A stretch of DNA of 64,000 nt, from assembly GCF_900187985.1 (NCBI RefSeq), contig NZ_FZOA01000002.1:3805-67804 (forward strand). The letters are read 5' to 3'. This stretch comes from Methylobacillus rhizosphaerae. GTDB taxonomy: Bacteria; Pseudomonadota; Gammaproteobacteria; Burkholderiales; Methylophilaceae. The position numbers and the translations under genes were made by a program. The first letter of the stretch is position 1. Each line of letters opens with the position of its first letter. The notes beneath the pieces are model-generated. The model was not told the DNA's origin. It did no database searches and saw only the letters and a program-made list of their open reading frames with translations. Positions 43,385-53,172 of the stretch are shown here, in pieces.

Positions 43385-44359
43385 ATGGGAACTCATCAAC
43401 ATCACCACCATCATCACGACCACGACGGCAAAGCGCCGTCATTGCTTCTACCCTTAATCCTGATTGCAGGGTTTGCCGTGGTCGAAGCCATTGGCGGCTG
43501 GTGGACCGGGTCGCTGGCATTGTTGGGTGATGCCGGGCACATGGTATCCGATGCGCTGGCGCTTGCCTTGGCCTGGCTGGGCAGCTGGGTAGCGCGTAAG
43601 CCAGCAACCCGGAAACATAATTTTGGGCTGGTGCGCGCCGAGGTGATTGTTGCCCTGGTCAACTCCCTGCTGATGCTGGCTGTCATTGCCGGTATTGCTT
43701 ACGAGGCCGTGCATCGGCTGGTAGAACCACAACCTGTACAAGGTGGAGAGGTCATGCTGATCGCATTCATCGGCATGCTGATCAATATTGTCGTGGCCTG
43801 GATGCTGCATTCCGGACACCATAGCCTGAACAGCCGGGCAGCATTGCTGCATGTCCTGGGCGACCTGCTTGGATCAGTTGCTGCAGTGGTGGCTGGTGCC
43901 GTGATTTACTTTACAGGCTGGATGCCGATTGACCCGATACTGTCGATTTTCATTGCGGTATTGATCCTGATATCGACATTGCGCTTGCTGAATGAGGTAT
44001 TGCACGTGCTGATGGAAGGTGTGCCGCGGCATATCGATATCCAGGCAGTCGAGCATGCCCTGACTGCCACCGCCAAGGTACGGGAGATTCATCATCTGCA
44101 TATCTGGGCATTATCCTCGGAAAAGACAGCACTTTCTGCCCATGTGGTGCTGGAAGATATGCGGGACTGGCATCCTGTGCTGAGCGATTTGCGCCATATG
44201 CTGCATGAGCGTTTCAATATCGGGCATGTCACGTTGCAGCCGGAAACAGTGGATGCATTGACTTCAGGAGCGGCAGGATGCTGGCTGACCGGTAAGGAAG
44301 CCAGTGAGCCTCACCATGAGTGCGATGATCACGACCATGACCATCCGCATACACACTGA
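43385..44359 (+). CDS. Cation diffusion facilitator with His-rich termini
   Basis: A 324-residue CDF metal/proton antiporter with six transmembrane helices. Metal-site helices carry GDAGHMVSDALALALAW (about 44-60, TM2) and HVLGDLLGSVAAVVAG (about 157-172, TM5). The N-terminus (MGTHQHHHHHHDHDGK) and C-terminus (HHECDDHDHDHPHTH) are His-rich, typical of ZitB/CzcD-type zinc or cobalt exporters, and a cytoplasmic C-terminal domain (about 220-305) is present. No clear ribosome-binding site precedes the ATG. Confidence 0.92.
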   Translation: MGTHQHHHHHHDHDGKAPSLLLPLILIAGFAVVEAIGGWWTGSLALLGDAGHMVSDALALALAWLGSWVARKPATRKHNFGLVRAEVIVALVNSLLMLAVIAGIAYEAVHRLVEPQPVQGGEVMLIAFIGMLINIVVAWMLHSGHHSLNSRAALLHVLGDLLGSVAAVVAGAVIYFTGWMPIDPILSIFIAVLILISTLRLLNEVLHVLMEGVPRHIDIQAVEHALTATAKVREIHHLHIWALSSEKTALSAHVVLEDMRDWHPVLSDLRHMLHERFNIGHVTLQPETVDALTSGAAGCWLTGKEASEPHHECDDHDHDHPHTH

Positions 44360-44395
44360 TATCCTGTCTTCCATATTCATCATCAGGAGAACATC

Positions 44396-44581
44396 ATGCC
44401 ATACGTCAATATCAAGGTTGCCGGATCACTGACCAGGGAGCAGAAAGCCAAGATCGCTGCAGAGGTTACCGACACGCTGGAACGCATTGCCAACAAGCCC
44501 AAGTCCTATACCTACATTACCTTTGAAGAGGTGAAAGGTGAGAACTGGGCGGTGGCAGGCGATCTGCTGGACAGTGATTAA
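44396..44581 (+). CDS. 4-oxalocrotonate tautomerase-like protein
   Basis: A 61-residue tautomerase. After Met removal, Pro-1 (MPYVNIKV) is the expected catalytic base. The rest fits the small 4-OT fold (LTREQKAKIAAEVTDTLERI). A good AGGAGA site precedes the ATG. The physiological substrate is unknown. It lies between the metal exporter and uvrC. Confidence 0.88.
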   Translation: MPYVNIKVAGSLTREQKAKIAAEVTDTLERIANKPKSYTYITFEEVKGENWAVAGDLLDSD

Positions 44582-44596
44582 TACAAGTAACTGCAA

Positions 44597-46435
44597 TTGA
44601 GCAAAACTGATTCACCTGTCGCCCCAAAGCCGGATGCATTCGACCCCAAACCGGTATTGAAGAACCTGCCCAACTTGCCGGGCGTGTATCGCATGATCAA
44701 TGAGCGGGATGAAGTCATTTATGTAGGCAAGGCGCGCGATCTCAAGAAGCGGGTGTCTTCCTATTTCCAGAAAAACCTGCCCAGCCCGCGTACGCGCATG
44801 ATGGTGTCCAACATCACCCGTATTGAAACCACAGTAACGCGCTCTGAAGCAGAAGCCCTGTTGCTGGAAAACAACCTGATCAAAAGTTTCATGCCGCGGT
44901 ATAACGTGTTGTTCCGCGACGATAAATCCTACCCTTACATCAGTTTGAGCGGAGATGATTTCCCCCGCCTTGCTTTCCACCGCGGAGCGCAACGTAAGGG
45001 CAGTAGCTATTTTGGCCCATTCCCCAATGCCGTGGCGGTGCGTGAGAGCATCCAGCTTCTGCAGAAAGTATTCCGCTTGCGTACTTGCGAGAATACCGTG
45101 TTTTCCAATCGTTCAAGGCCTTGCCTGTTGCACCAGATCGAGCGCTGCACGGCTCCTTGCGTCGGACTCATTTCCGAAGAGGATTACCGCAGCGACGTGA
45201 TGCACGCTACCTTGTTCCTGCAGGGCAAGGAGCAGCAGGTGATGGATGAGCTGGGTATCAAGATGAACGAAGCGGCAGAGCAAATGGAATACGAAATGGC
45301 TGCCGTGTATCGTGACCGCATCCAGAGCCTGCACCAGGTGCAGGCCAAGCAGTTTGTCAGTGATTTCAGCGTCAGCGATGCCGATGTGATTGCCTGCGTC
45401 GAACTGCAAGGGCAATGGTGCGTCAACCTGGTCATGATTCGTGGGGGTCATCATCTGGGTGACAAGAGCTTCTTCCCCCGCAATGCGGATGGCGCTGATC
45501 TGGAAACTACGGTAGAAGCCTTTCTCGAACAGCACTATATGACAGGTGCCATTCCCCCTTTGCTGGTTGTCGGCGCGGCGCTGGAAACTGCAGCCCTGGA
45601 AGAAGTGTTCTCGGAGCAGGCGGGTAGAAAGATCAAACTCAATACCAATCCGATCGGCGATAAGCGCGTCTGGCTCAAGATGGCCCAGACCAATGCCGAG
45701 CTGGCCCTGTCCCAGCGTGTTGCCCAGCAGGCCAATCAACAGGCTCGCCTGACCGCGTTGCGGGAAGCGCTGGCCCTGTCGGAAAGCACCGAGCGTATTG
45801 AATGCTTCGATATCAGCCATACCATGGGCGAGGCGACAGTGGCTTCCTGTGTGGTCTTTGATAAAGGCAATATGCAGAATTCCGAATATCGACGGTACAA
45901 TATCACCGGCATTACCCCGGGCGATGATTATGCTGCCATGCGAGATGCATTGACGCGCCGCTATCGCAAGGTCGCGGCAGGTGAGGGTAAACGTCCTGAC
46001 CTGATCTTCATTGATGGCGGGAAAGGTCAGTTGGGTGTGGCGGTAGAAGTCATGAGCGAAGTCGGCCTGGCAGATATCCAACTGGTCGGGATCGCCAAGG
46101 GCGAGGAGCGCAAGCCAGGGTTGGAGCAGATGTTTTTCCCCGAGCGCGACACGCCGGTAGGATTGAATAAGGATCATCCGGGGCTGCATTTGTTGCAACA
46201 AATACGGGATGAGGCTCATCGGTTCGCCATTACAGGGCATCGTGCCAAGCGTGGCAAGGCGCGCATGCATTCAAGCCTGGAAGATATCAGCGGGATAGGG
46301 GCCAAGCGACGCAAGAGCCTGTTGACCCGGTTCGGCGGCCTGGATGGCGTGAAAAATGCTAGCGTGGACGAAATTGCGCAAGTGGATGGCATCAGCCAGG
46401 CGCTGGCACAGAAAATTTATGAGGAGTTGCACTGA
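44597..46435 (+). CDS. uvrC: UvrABC excinuclease subunit C
   Basis: A 612-residue UvrC of nucleotide excision repair: GIY-YIG domain (about 24-100; [22 protein letters not shown]), a Cys-rich region ([21 protein letters not shown], then C), a UVR helical hairpin (about 205-240), an RNase H-like 5'-incision domain ([32 protein letters not shown]) and C-terminal HhH motifs (about 550-612). No ATG is available near the start; TTG 44597 is the best initiation codon. Coupled to pgsA by a TGATG overlap. Confidence 0.95.
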   Translation: MSKTDSPVAPKPDAFDPKPVLKNLPNLPGVYRMINERDEVIYVGKARDLKKRVSSYFQKNLPSPRTRMMVSNITRIETTVTRSEAEALLLENNLIKSFMPRYNVLFRDDKSYPYISLSGDDFPRLAFHRGAQRKGSSYFGPFPNAVAVRESIQLLQKVFRLRTCENTVFSNRSRPCLLHQIERCTAPCVGLISEEDYRSDVMHATLFLQGKEQQVMDELGIKMNEAAEQMEYEMAAVYRDRIQSLHQVQAKQFVSDFSVSDADVIACVELQGQWCVNLVMIRGGHHLGDKSFFPRNADGADLETTVEAFLEQHYMTGAIPPLLVVGAALETAALEEVFSEQAGRKIKLNTNPIGDKRVWLKMAQTNAELALSQRVAQQANQQARLTALREALALSESTERIECFDISHTMGEATVASCVVFDKGNMQNSEYRRYNITGITPGDDYAAMRDALTRRYRKVAAGEGKRPDLIFIDGGKGQLGVAVEVMSEVGLADIQLVGIAKGEERKPGLEQMFFPERDTPVGLNKDHPGLHLLQQIRDEAHRFAITGHRAKRGKARMHSSLEDISGIGAKRRKSLLTRFGGLDGVKNASVDEIAQVDGISQALAQKIYEELH

Positions 46436-47001
46436 TGTTCTGGAATGTTCCCAACAGCCTGACCCTGATGCGGATAGTATGCATCCCGATCTTTGTGGGT
46501 ATTTTTTATTTTCCGGCAAGCAGCTTGCCCATCCATGACAAAAATGTACTGGCTACGTTTATTTTTGCCTTTGCCGCTATTACTGACTGGTTTGATGGAT
46601 ACCTTGCACGCGTGCTCAACCAGACTTCCGCTTTTGGCGCTTTCCTTGATCCCGTGGCAGACAAACTCATGGTGGCAGCGGCATTGATACTGCTGATAGA
46701 GCTGGATCGCGTAGGTGCAGTGGTTGCACTGATCATCATCGGACGTGAAATTGCCATCAGCGCATTGCGCGAATGGATGGCTGGAGTAGGGGAGCGTGGC
46801 AGCGTTGCAGTGGCGAATATCGGCAAGATCAAGACAGCGGCACAAATGGCTGCCATCCTGCTCCTGCTGTATCACGATCCGATTGGATCATTGCGTATCA
46901 ATTTTCTTGGCGAAGTGCTGATTTACATCGCGGCATTTTTGACATTACTGTCAATGGCTTATTACTTGAAAGCCGCGTGGCCACGCATGAAGGCAGGGTG
47001 A
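46435..47001 (+). CDS. pgsA: Phosphatidylglycerophosphate synthase
   Basis: A 188-residue CDP-alcohol phosphatidyltransferase making phosphatidylglycerol phosphate from CDP-diacylglycerol and glycerol-3-phosphate. The family motif D-G-x2-A-R-x8-G-x3-D-x3-D is seen in DWFDGYLARVLNQTSAFGAF (about 46-65) then LDPVADK. N-terminus NVPNSLTLMRI is typical. About five transmembrane helices. Located directly before the tRNA cluster, an order common in proteobacteria. Confidence 0.95.
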   Translation: MFWNVPNSLTLMRIVCIPIFVGIFYFPASSLPIHDKNVLATFIFAFAAITDWFDGYLARVLNQTSAFGAFLDPVADKLMVAAALILLIELDRVGAVVALIIIGREIAISALREWMAGVGERGSVAVANIGKIKTAAQMAAILLLLYHDPIGSLRINFLGEVLIYIAAFLTLLSMAYYLKAAWPRMKAG

Positions 47002-47017
47002 TTGTTGCAAAATACGC

Positions 47018-47045
47018 TTGACACAATTCTTAAAATCCTTAGAAT
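47018..47045 (+). promoter_or_regulatory. Promoter of the Gly-Cys-Gly tRNA cluster
   Basis: A perfect -35 TTGACA (47018-47023), a 16-base spacer and a -10 TAGAAT (47040-47045). It is followed immediately by GGCGCC, a GC-rich discriminator as found in stringently controlled stable-RNA promoters. The first tRNA starts at 47062. Confidence 0.8.
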
Positions 47046-47061
47046 GGCGCCTTCTTTCGAT

Positions 47062-47137
47062 GCGGGAATAGCTCAGTTGGTAGAGCGCAACCTTGCCAAG
47101 GTTGAGGTCGCGAGTTCGAGACTCGTTTCCCGCTCCA
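47062..47137 (+). tRNA. tRNA-Gly(GCC), copy 1
   Basis: A 76-nt cloverleaf with acceptor stem GCGGGAA/TTCCCGC, D-arm TAGCTCAGTTGGTAGAGC, anticodon GCC in CCTTGCCAAGG, T-arm with GTTCGAGAC, and an encoded CCA. Identical to the copy at 47306-47381. Confidence 0.98.
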
Positions 47138-47206
47138 GGATTTAAAGAGGAAAACAGTAAGCAGGTTTTTCTTGTTTTATCAGATGTTGCATCTGATGCT
47201 GATTAT

Positions 47207-47280
47207 GGCGCGATAGCAAAGCGGTTATGCCGCGGCCTGCAAAGCCGTTTAGGCCGGTTCGACTCCGGCTCGCGCCTCCA
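47207..47280 (+). tRNA. tRNA-Cys(GCA)
   Basis: A 74-nt tRNA with acceptor stem GGCGCGA/TCGCGCC, anticodon GCA within GGCCTGCAAAGCC, T-loop GTTCGACTC and an encoded CCA. It sits between the two tRNA-Gly copies and is presumably processed from the same precursor. Confidence 0.98.
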
Positions 47281-47305
47281 GAAAATGATTTTGCTGTGAA
47301 GCAAC

Positions 47306-47381
47306 GCGGGAATAGCTCAGTTGGTAGAGCGCAACCTTGCCAAGGTTGAGGTCGCGAGTTCGAGACTCGTTTCCCGCTCCA
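47306..47381 (+). tRNA. tRNA-Gly(GCC), copy 2
   Basis: Identical in all 76 positions to tRNA-Gly copy 1, including the encoded CCA. Followed 10 bases later by a terminator. Confidence 0.98.
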
Positions 47382-47391
47382 AAATTCCATC

Positions 47392-47424
47392 AAGGCCCAG
47401 ACTTCGGTTTGGGCCTTTTTGTTT
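47392..47424 (+). terminator. Terminator of the tRNA cluster
   Basis: AAGGCCCA (47392-47399) pairs with TGGGCCTT (47410-47417) around a GACTTCGGTT interior, then TTTGTTTT. A classic rho-independent signal. Confidence 0.92.
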
Positions 47425-47752
47425 TCTCCTATCCAGGCCCTTCCCAGAATTGTCAGAATGCCAATCACGCATACAGCACCGCTGCTGGCTACTATATTTC
47501 CAAGTTTGATGTTCTATCAGCCTGTGCCGGGTAAAGCAAAAAACATTCATCCCTGGTTCAATGGCACGCGATAAATCGCTGATCTGAAACAGGGGGGGCA
47601 ATGATGAAATCATTACCACAAAACATAATAAGAATTATTTATCGCATCCGTAGAAACTATTAATTTTTGTTCGGCAATTAATTGTATTAATATCCAGATA
47701 CCCTAATTAAAAAATGGGTTCTTTTAATCAATTTGTATCAGTAGGAGCTGCC
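47425..47752. other. Non-coding region upstream of catalase
   Basis: About 330 bases with no gene. The 3' half (47600-47720) is strongly AT-rich and should contain the catalase promoter. I saw no convincing OxyR or Fur site. AGGAG lies just before the catalase ATG. Confidence 0.6.
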
Positions 47753-49282
47753 ATGAACAACGATGCCAAGAAGTGTCCAGTGACCCACCTGACGACCGAT
47801 TTCGGCGCTCCGGTTGTGACCAACCGCGACAGCCTGACCGCTGGCCCACGTGGCCCCTTACTATCCCAAGATGTATGGCTGAACGAGAAACTTGCCAATT
47901 TCGTGCGTGAGGTCATTCCTGAGCGCCGTATGCACGCCAAAGGCTCCGGTGCCTTTGGCACTTTCACGGTTACCAAGGACATTACCAAGTACACACGCGC
48001 CAGGATTTTCAGCGAAATCGGCAAACAAACCGAAATGTTTGCCCGTTTCACGACCGTAGCTGGCGAACGTGGTGCTGCTGACGCCGAACGCGATATCCGT
48101 GGTTTCGCCCTCAAGTTCTACACAGAAGAGGGTAACTGGGACATGGTGGGAAATAACACACCTGTGTTCTTCATCCGCGATCCGCGCCAGTTCCCTGACC
48201 TGAACAAGGCTGTCAAACGTGACCCGCATACCAACCTGCGTAGCGCCACCAATAACTGGGATTACTGGACGCTGCTGCCCGAGGCATTGCATCAGGTTAC
48301 TGTCGTCATGAGCGACCGCGGTATCCCCGCCAGCTATCGCCACATGCATGGTTTTTCTTCACACACCTACAGTTTCTGGAATGCAGACGGTGAACGCTTC
48401 TGGGTGAAAATGCACTTCCGCACCCAACAAGGCATCAAGAACCTGACTGATGCCGAAGCCGCGGAGCTGGTCGGAAACGATCGCGAAAGCCATCAGCGCG
48501 ACCTGTATGAAGCGATTGAGCGTGGCGACTTCCCCAAGTGGACGATGTACGTCCAGGTCATGCCTGAGACTGACGCCGAGAAATACAGCCTGCATCCTTT
48601 CGACCTGACCAAGGTCTGGTACAAGGGCGACTATCCGTTGATTGAAGTCGGCGAGTTCGAACTCAACAAGAATCCCGAGAATTTCTTCGCCGATGTTGAG
48701 CAGGTCGCCTTCGCACCGAGCAACCTGGTGCCTGGTATCGGCGCCAGCCCTGACCGCATGCTGCAAGCACGTCTGTTTAACTACGCCGATGCGCAGCGTT
48801 ACCGTTTGGGTACCAACTACCAACAGATTCCAGTGAACCAGGCGCGCTGTCCTGTGCACAGCAACCACCGTGACGGACAGGGGCGGGTAGACGGCAACTA
48901 CGGTAGCGCACCGCATTACGAGCCCAACAGCTTTGGACAATGGCAGGGCCAGCCTGAGTTTGCCGAACCGCCCTTGAAGATCAATGGTGATGCCCAGTTC
49001 TGGTCCTATCACCAGGATGACGCCAACTACTTTGAGCAGCCGCGCAAGCTGTTCCAGTTGATGACACCGGCGCAGCAGGAAGCGCTGTTCGGCAATACTG
49101 GTCGTGCCATGGGTGATGCGCCGGAATTTATCAAGTTCCGCCACATCCGCAACTGCCACGCCGCCGATCCAGCCTATGGCGCAGGCGTGGCCAAGGCACT
49201 GGGTATCGACTTGCAGAAAGCCCTGGCCTCAAAACCGGACGACCCGATGTACGGCAACCCCCTGGTGCCGCTGCCAGCTTGA
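47753..49282 (+). CDS. Monofunctional heme catalase
   Basis: A 509-residue small-subunit catalase. The catalytic His is in [12 protein letters not shown] (about 60-71), the distal Asn in [11 protein letters not shown] (about 132-142), and the heme-ligating Tyr in [14 protein letters not shown] (about 341-354). It disproportionates hydrogen peroxide in the cytosol. ATG 47753 follows AGGAG; an in-frame start 39 bases earlier is less likely. Single-gene unit with a strong terminator. Confidence 0.95.
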   Translation: MNNDAKKCPVTHLTTDFGAPVVTNRDSLTAGPRGPLLSQDVWLNEKLANFVREVIPERRMHAKGSGAFGTFTVTKDITKYTRARIFSEIGKQTEMFARFTTVAGERGAADAERDIRGFALKFYTEEGNWDMVGNNTPVFFIRDPRQFPDLNKAVKRDPHTNLRSATNNWDYWTLLPEALHQVTVVMSDRGIPASYRHMHGFSSHTYSFWNADGERFWVKMHFRTQQGIKNLTDAEAAELVGNDRESHQRDLYEAIERGDFPKWTMYVQVMPETDAEKYSLHPFDLTKVWYKGDYPLIEVGEFELNKNPENFFADVEQVAFAPSNLVPGIGASPDRMLQARLFNYADAQRYRLGTNYQQIPVNQARCPVHSNHRDGQGRVDGNYGSAPHYEPNSFGQWQGQPEFAEPPLKINGDAQFWSYHQDDANYFEQPRKLFQLMTPAQQEALFGNTGRAMGDAPEFIKFRHIRNCHAADPAYGAGVAKALGIDLQKALASKPDDPMYGNPLVPLPA

Positions 49283-49351
49283 GGTAGTGATATGTTGAAG
49301 TGTAGGGATATCATGGCCTGCCTGTGAGAACTCTACACTTTAGAAGGGAAT

Positions 49352-49379
49352 AAAAAAGAGAGCTTTGCTCTCTTTTTTT
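49352..49379. terminator. Terminator after catalase
   Basis: AAAAAAGAGAGC (49352-49363), TTT, GCTCTCTTTTTT (49367-49378), then T: a perfect 12-bp stem with a T-tract, able to act in both directions. Confidence 0.95.
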
Positions 49380-49471
49380 GTGGGCGCAGGCAGCCTTGGT
49401 GGGAGACTTTCCATGACTTGATTATGGATGAGCCATGGGGCTGAAAATGGATACTTGATTGGGTAGTCTGG

Positions 49472-49507
49472 TTAAACTAATTTGATTTGCAAATCAAATT
49501 AGTTTAA
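49472..49507. promoter_or_regulatory. Perfect 36-bp palindrome, candidate MarR operator
   Basis: TTAAACTAATTTGATTTG (49472-49489) is followed directly by its exact reverse complement (49490-49507), with no spacer. The right edge is only 9 bases from the marR-type ATG at 49517, and no Shine-Dalgarno sequence is visible between them. The palindrome likely overlaps the transcription start and acts as the autoregulatory operator. As RNA it could also form an 18-bp hairpin. Confidence 0.75.
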
Positions 49508-49516
49508 ATTCTATAC

Positions 49517-50014
49517 ATGGACATTAATTCTTCTTCCCGCTCACGTTTCGGTATCCATTTTTCTCTGCTTGCCCGGCGCTGGCGTGCTGTGCTTGAGGTG
49601 CATCTGGCAAATGCCGGGCTCACTGATGCAACCTGGTCGCCGTTGATTCATCTCAGTGAAACTGGGGGTGGCATGACGCAGAAAGACCTGGCATTGCTGG
49701 TGGGGGTGAATGACTCCAGCCTGGTTCGGGTACTTGATATTCTCGAACGCCAGGGGCTGATCGAGAGGCGCAGCAGCGAATCCGATGGGCGTGCCCGTCT
49801 GGTATACATGACGCCTGAAGGTGAGCAGCGCGTGGCTGAAATCCGGCGTGAACTGAGCAAGGGAGAGCAGATGCTGTTGGCGGATATTGCAGACTCGGAG
49901 ATTAGTGCGATGCTGAAATCCTTTCATATCATTGATCAACGGATCACTGCATTCGAAAATGAGATGCTGACCTCAACAGCTAGCGATAGAAAGATGAAAC
50001 AACATGGCCGATAA
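49517..50014 (+). CDS. MarR-family transcriptional regulator
   Basis: A 165-residue MarR winged-helix regulator. The recognition-helix region is MTQKDLALLVGVNDSSLVRVLDILERQGLIERR (about 54-86), followed by the wing SSESDGRARLVYMTPEG (about 87-103). It overlaps the FUSC gene by 11 bases, so it probably controls that exporter. MarR proteins of such pairs usually respond to phenolic or other aromatic ligands. The perfect palindrome immediately upstream is the likely binding site. Confidence 0.92.
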   Translation: MDINSSSRSRFGIHFSLLARRWRAVLEVHLANAGLTDATWSPLIHLSETGGGMTQKDLALLVGVNDSSLVRVLDILERQGLIERRSSESDGRARLVYMTPEGEQRVAEIRRELSKGEQMLLADIADSEISAMLKSFHIIDQRITAFENEMLTSTASDRKMKQHGR

Positions 50015-51143
50015 ACCAAGGAAAATAAGGAAGGGCCGGGCTGGTAGGTCTGCAAGCCGGTTCGATACGGTGCTCCGCCTCCTGAACCCGCATCGCTTTG
50101 GAGAAAGCCTGGAGCTTGGCGCACAGCCTTCATTACGCAACGCAACCCTTGCAGGGTTGCAGGCGGCTATCGCCGTTGCTGTTTGCGTGCCGCTGTTAGA
50201 GCTCTCACCATGGTCTCACCTTGTGGGATTTGCCGCCTTGGGCTCTCTGGTCGCGCTCTTCGGCCGCTTTGCGCCTCAGTATCACCGTTCCGGTATCGTG
50301 CTGAAATGCGTATTCTGGCAGACCGTTGCTGTGTTCAGCATGTCGGCTACAGCCTGGCTGGGCTGGTCGCAGACGGCTCAACTAGCGTTGCTGGCTTTTG
50401 CTTGCGGTTTTTACCTGCTAGTCTGTTTCAATGCCAAGTTCGGCGCTCCTGGCCCGTTGATTTTCATCTTCGCAGTTGGAGCTTCCATCACGGATACGCT
50501 CAGCCTGGAACAAGTCATGGAGCGCACGCTGGCGACTGCCGCCGCTGCCTTGTTTGCCTGGTTGATCTGCGTTGCCAGCGAAAAATTACGCGATTTCCCG
50601 ACAGCAGAACGTCCTTTTCCCACCGTGCCAGATCAGTCAGTCAGCTATCTGCTCTTCATGTCGGCACGGGTTGCGCTTGCGGCATTCATTGTTGTCTTTC
50701 TCAGCCATGCCTGCGGGTTGCAGTATCCGGCCTGGGCGGCGATGGGGGCAGTGGCGGTCATGCAGGGCAGCCATCTTCACATCAACATGCACCGCGCCTT
50801 GCAGCGCACGCTGGGAACCATCGTCGGCGCTATGCTGGCATGGTTGCTGCTCGCGCAGCAACCTTCGATCTGGCCGCTGATCATTGTGCTGGTGCTGCTG
50901 CAATTCCTGATCGAGGTTGTGATTGGCATTAACTATGCGTTAGGGCAAGTGCTTGTCACCCCAATGGCACTGTTGATGACCCATCTGGCCGCACCTGCGT
51001 CAGCCGGGGCTTCCATGGTGCCCGAGCGGGTGATTGATACCTTGCTCGGTGCTATCGTTGGCATGGTGATTTCCATCGTGCTCTCGAATATCGAAGATAG
51101 GCAGATGCTGGAGCGTTATCACCGGTCGCGCATGCGACGATAG
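50004..51143 (+). CDS. FUSC-family inner-membrane exporter
   Basis: A 379-residue protein with two hydrophobic blocks, each of about five to six helices (about 44-190 and 215-365). The second carries GLQYPAWAAMGAVAVMQG and HRALQRTLGTIVGAMLAW, typical of FUSC (fusaric acid resistance/aromatic acid exporter, AaeB-like) proteins. It is half-length compared with about 650-residue AaeB, and no membrane-fusion partner gene is adjacent. Probably exports an aromatic acid sensed by the MarR regulator. Confidence 0.87.
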   Translation: MADKPRKIRKGRAGRSASRFDTVLRLLNPHRFGESLELGAQPSLRNATLAGLQAAIAVAVCVPLLELSPWSHLVGFAALGSLVALFGRFAPQYHRSGIVLKCVFWQTVAVFSMSATAWLGWSQTAQLALLAFACGFYLLVCFNAKFGAPGPLIFIFAVGASITDTLSLEQVMERTLATAAAALFAWLICVASEKLRDFPTAERPFPTVPDQSVSYLLFMSARVALAAFIVVFLSHACGLQYPAWAAMGAVAVMQGSHLHINMHRALQRTLGTIVGAMLAWLLLAQQPSIWPLIIVLVLLQFLIEVVIGINYALGQVLVTPMALLMTHLAAPASAGASMVPERVIDTLLGAIVGMVISIVLSNIEDRQMLERYHRSRMRR

Positions 51144-51200
51144 CCTGGCCGCGCCATTTGCCTTGTGTGGTCGCGGTTATTGGCTGGAAGTAGGGGAGAG

Positions 51201-51434
51201 TCAGGCTGCTGACGTGCGGTTGATGGCAATGTGGGGAAGCCGCATGATCTTGTCAATGGCGAGCCGCGCCAATGCCCAGGCACGTTCTTCCCGCATCAGC
51301 TCTTTTTCGCTCTCGCTATGGGGAAGGAACTGCCCGCCGAATGTCAGGGAGTGACGGATGGTGGTGCGCTCATTCATATAGGCTTTGACCACATCCTGCA
51401 CACGTTCTTCACGACTGTTGTATAACGACGGCAT
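51201..51434 (-). CDS. Small hypothetical protein
   Basis: A 77-residue charged, mainly helical protein (MPSLYNSREERVQDVVKAY, then EKELMREERAWALARLAIDK). It has an AGGAAAG ribosome-binding site 9 bases before the ATG, and codon usage looks like its neighbours. No family is recognised. It lies convergently after the FUSC gene. Confidence 0.55.
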   Translation of the reverse strand: MPSLYNSREERVQDVVKAYMNERTTIRHSLTFGGQFLPHSESEKELMREERAWALARLAIDKIMRLPHIAINRTSAA

Positions 51435-51613
51435 ACCGAAAATCTTTCCTGCATCTGTTTCACAGCATTAATGTTACATGGCGTTTATGGCACTTTGGCA
51501 AGTCATTTCGTGATGAAGTTAAAAATTCCTACACAGTATTCGGAATGAGGATGATTGCATCAAAAGGCGGGACATATCTAGCATAGTGCAGTTTGTTAGT
51601 GAAGGATGGATAC

Positions 51614-51934
51614 ATGAAGTTCTGCCAGTATGCCGTGTTACTGCTGATGGTTTGCCTGCCTCTGCATGCCTATGCCGAGAATGAGGCGGCCAAGGGGTAT
51701 TGCGATAATACGATTTGCTCAAAAGTCAGGTCAGCACTGGAGCGCGACTCCACACTCAAGCCGTTTGATATCCAGGTGCAGTCCGATGACCTGGGCGCAG
51801 TACATTTGAGCGGCACGGCAAAATCCCAGGCGGAAGTGAGCCAGGCCGTTATTGTGGCGCGTAGCGTGAGCGGAGTGATGTCAGTGCAGAATGACATCGT
51901 GATCGACAGCGCAGACGACACCAAAAAGAGATAA
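51614..51934 (+). CDS. BON-domain periplasmic protein
   Basis: A 106-residue secreted protein: signal peptide about 1-21 (ending HAYAENE), then one BON domain (about 32-97; ICSKVRSALERDSTLKPFDIQV, GAVHLSGTAKSQAEVSQAVIVARSVSGVMSVQNDIVI). BON proteins (OsmY-like) bind membranes and support envelope stability under stress. ATG 51614 follows AAGGA. A strong terminator lies downstream. Confidence 0.9.
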   Translation: MKFCQYAVLLLMVCLPLHAYAENEAAKGYCDNTICSKVRSALERDSTLKPFDIQVQSDDLGAVHLSGTAKSQAEVSQAVIVARSVSGVMSVQNDIVIDSADDTKKR

Positions 51935-52073
51935 CGGCAGGCTGTGCTTCAAGGCTAGAATACAGGGGTTAGTGCTGAGAATAAGGTAGTAAGCCTGCAT
52001 GCAGGCCGATGAGCCGTCATTGACCCAGTGTGACTCTGCCGATATAGATTGGGCGCACTAACCTGAATAATGG

Positions 52074-52103
52074 CAGGCCATGCATGTGCATGGCCTGTTT
52101 TTT
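52074..52103. terminator. Terminator between BON gene and LLM oxidoreductase
   Basis: CAGGCCATGCA (52074-52084), TG, TGCATGGCCTG (52087-52097), then TTTTTT: an 11-bp perfect stem, serving the plus strand and possibly the opposing gene. Confidence 0.92.
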
Positions 52104-52173
52104 ATATCTGCCTCTCGCAGAGGTGGCTGATGTCTATTGGATCGGTTGTCCCAGCTCAAGCAGGGCCAATAGT

Positions 52174-53172
52174 TCATTCAGCAGACAGGCGTTGGTAAAT
52201 ATCCGCCACAATCCGGTATGACTGCAGTCTTACCGCATGGTCGAACACATGCCCGGTCACCATCAGCTCATCCGGCTTGACGTCATTCAGCAGCATTTGC
52301 AACCCGGATTCCACAACGTCAGGGGAGCCCACCAGGGAGCAGGACAGCATGCGCTCCACGCCAGCCTGGGTGGAAGCATCCATATAATCGTCGATATGCT
52401 CGACCGGCGGTGGCAGTTCCGCCGCCTTGCCTCGATGCACATTGGCAAAAGCCAATTGTTGCGAGGTGAACCAGTAGCGGGCTTCAGCATTGGTTTCCGC
52501 AGCTAGGATATTCACCGTAAGCATGAAATAGGGCTGTTGCAGCTGCGCGGACGGGACAAAGTTGCGCCGGTAGATATCCACAGCCTGCAACAGGAAAGTC
52601 GGCGCAAAGTGGGCGGCAAAGGCGAAAGGCAGGCCATTGGCTGCGGCATATTGTGCGCCATAGAGGCTGGAACCCAATATCCAGAGCGGGATATCCAGGC
52701 CAGCGCCGGGCACAGCTCGTAGCGACTGTCCGGCTTGCGCTGGCGCAAAGTATTGCCGTAGCTCGGCTACCAGCTCCGGGAAATCATCTGCATAGATATT
52801 GAGATTGCGGCGCAGCGCACGTGCGGCGATGCTATCGCTGCCCGGAGCACGGCCCAGTCCCAGGTCTATACGTCCGGGGTAGAGCGATTCCAGCGTGCCA
52901 AACTGTTCCGCAATCGCCAGCGGTGCATGGTTGGGCAGCATGATGCCGCCTGCGCCAACCCGTATCCTGCTGGTATGACCGGCAATATGGCCGATGACCA
53001 CAGAAGTTGCCGCGCTGGCAATGCCGGGCATATTGTGGTGTTCGGCAAGCCAGAAACGATGATAGCCCAGCTCATCCGCAAGCCGGGCCAGACTGACGGA
53101 GTTGCGGAATGATTGCGCTGGCGTGCTGCCCTGAGTGATAGGGCAGAGGTCAAGAATGGAAAATGGAATCAT
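52174..53172 (-). CDS. Luciferase-like (LLM) flavin monooxygenase
   Basis: A 332-residue LLM-class flavin-dependent oxidoreductase of the alkanal-monooxygenase-like type: N-terminal [17 protein letters not shown], the motif [22 protein letters not shown] (about 37-58) and [13 protein letters not shown] (about 99-111). Uses FMNH2 and oxygen; substrate unknown. ATG 53172 matches the family N-terminus; an in-frame extension upstream to 53289 looks non-family. Confidence 0.9.
   Translation of the reverse strand: MIPFSILDLCPITQGSTPAQSFRNSVSLARLADELGYHRFWLAEHHNMPGIASAATSVVIGHIAGHTSRIRVGAGGIMLPNHAPLAIAEQFGTLESLYPGRIDLGLGRAPGSDSIAARALRRNLNIYADDFPELVAELRQYFAPAQAGQSLRAVPGAGLDIPLWILGSSLYGAQYAAANGLPFAFAAHFAPTFLLQAVDIYRRNFVPSAQLQQPYFMLTVNILAAETNAEARYWFTSQQLAFANVHRGKAAELPPPVEHIDDYMDASTQAGVERMLSCSLVGSPDVVESGLQMLLNDVKPDELMVTGHVFDHAVRLQSYRIVADIYQRLSAE

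Noticed and set aside
45113-46270. 385-codon minus-strand frame opposite uvrC
   Set aside because: uvrC is unambiguous on the plus strand; the antisense frame has no recognisable domain.
47062-47381. tRNA-associated integration site (att)
   Set aside because: The tRNA-Gly repeats are complete functional genes and no integrase or phage gene lies nearby.
47392-47424. Possible riboswitch or attenuator after the tRNAs
   Set aside because: It is a simple terminator hairpin with a T-tract; no conserved aptamer was seen.
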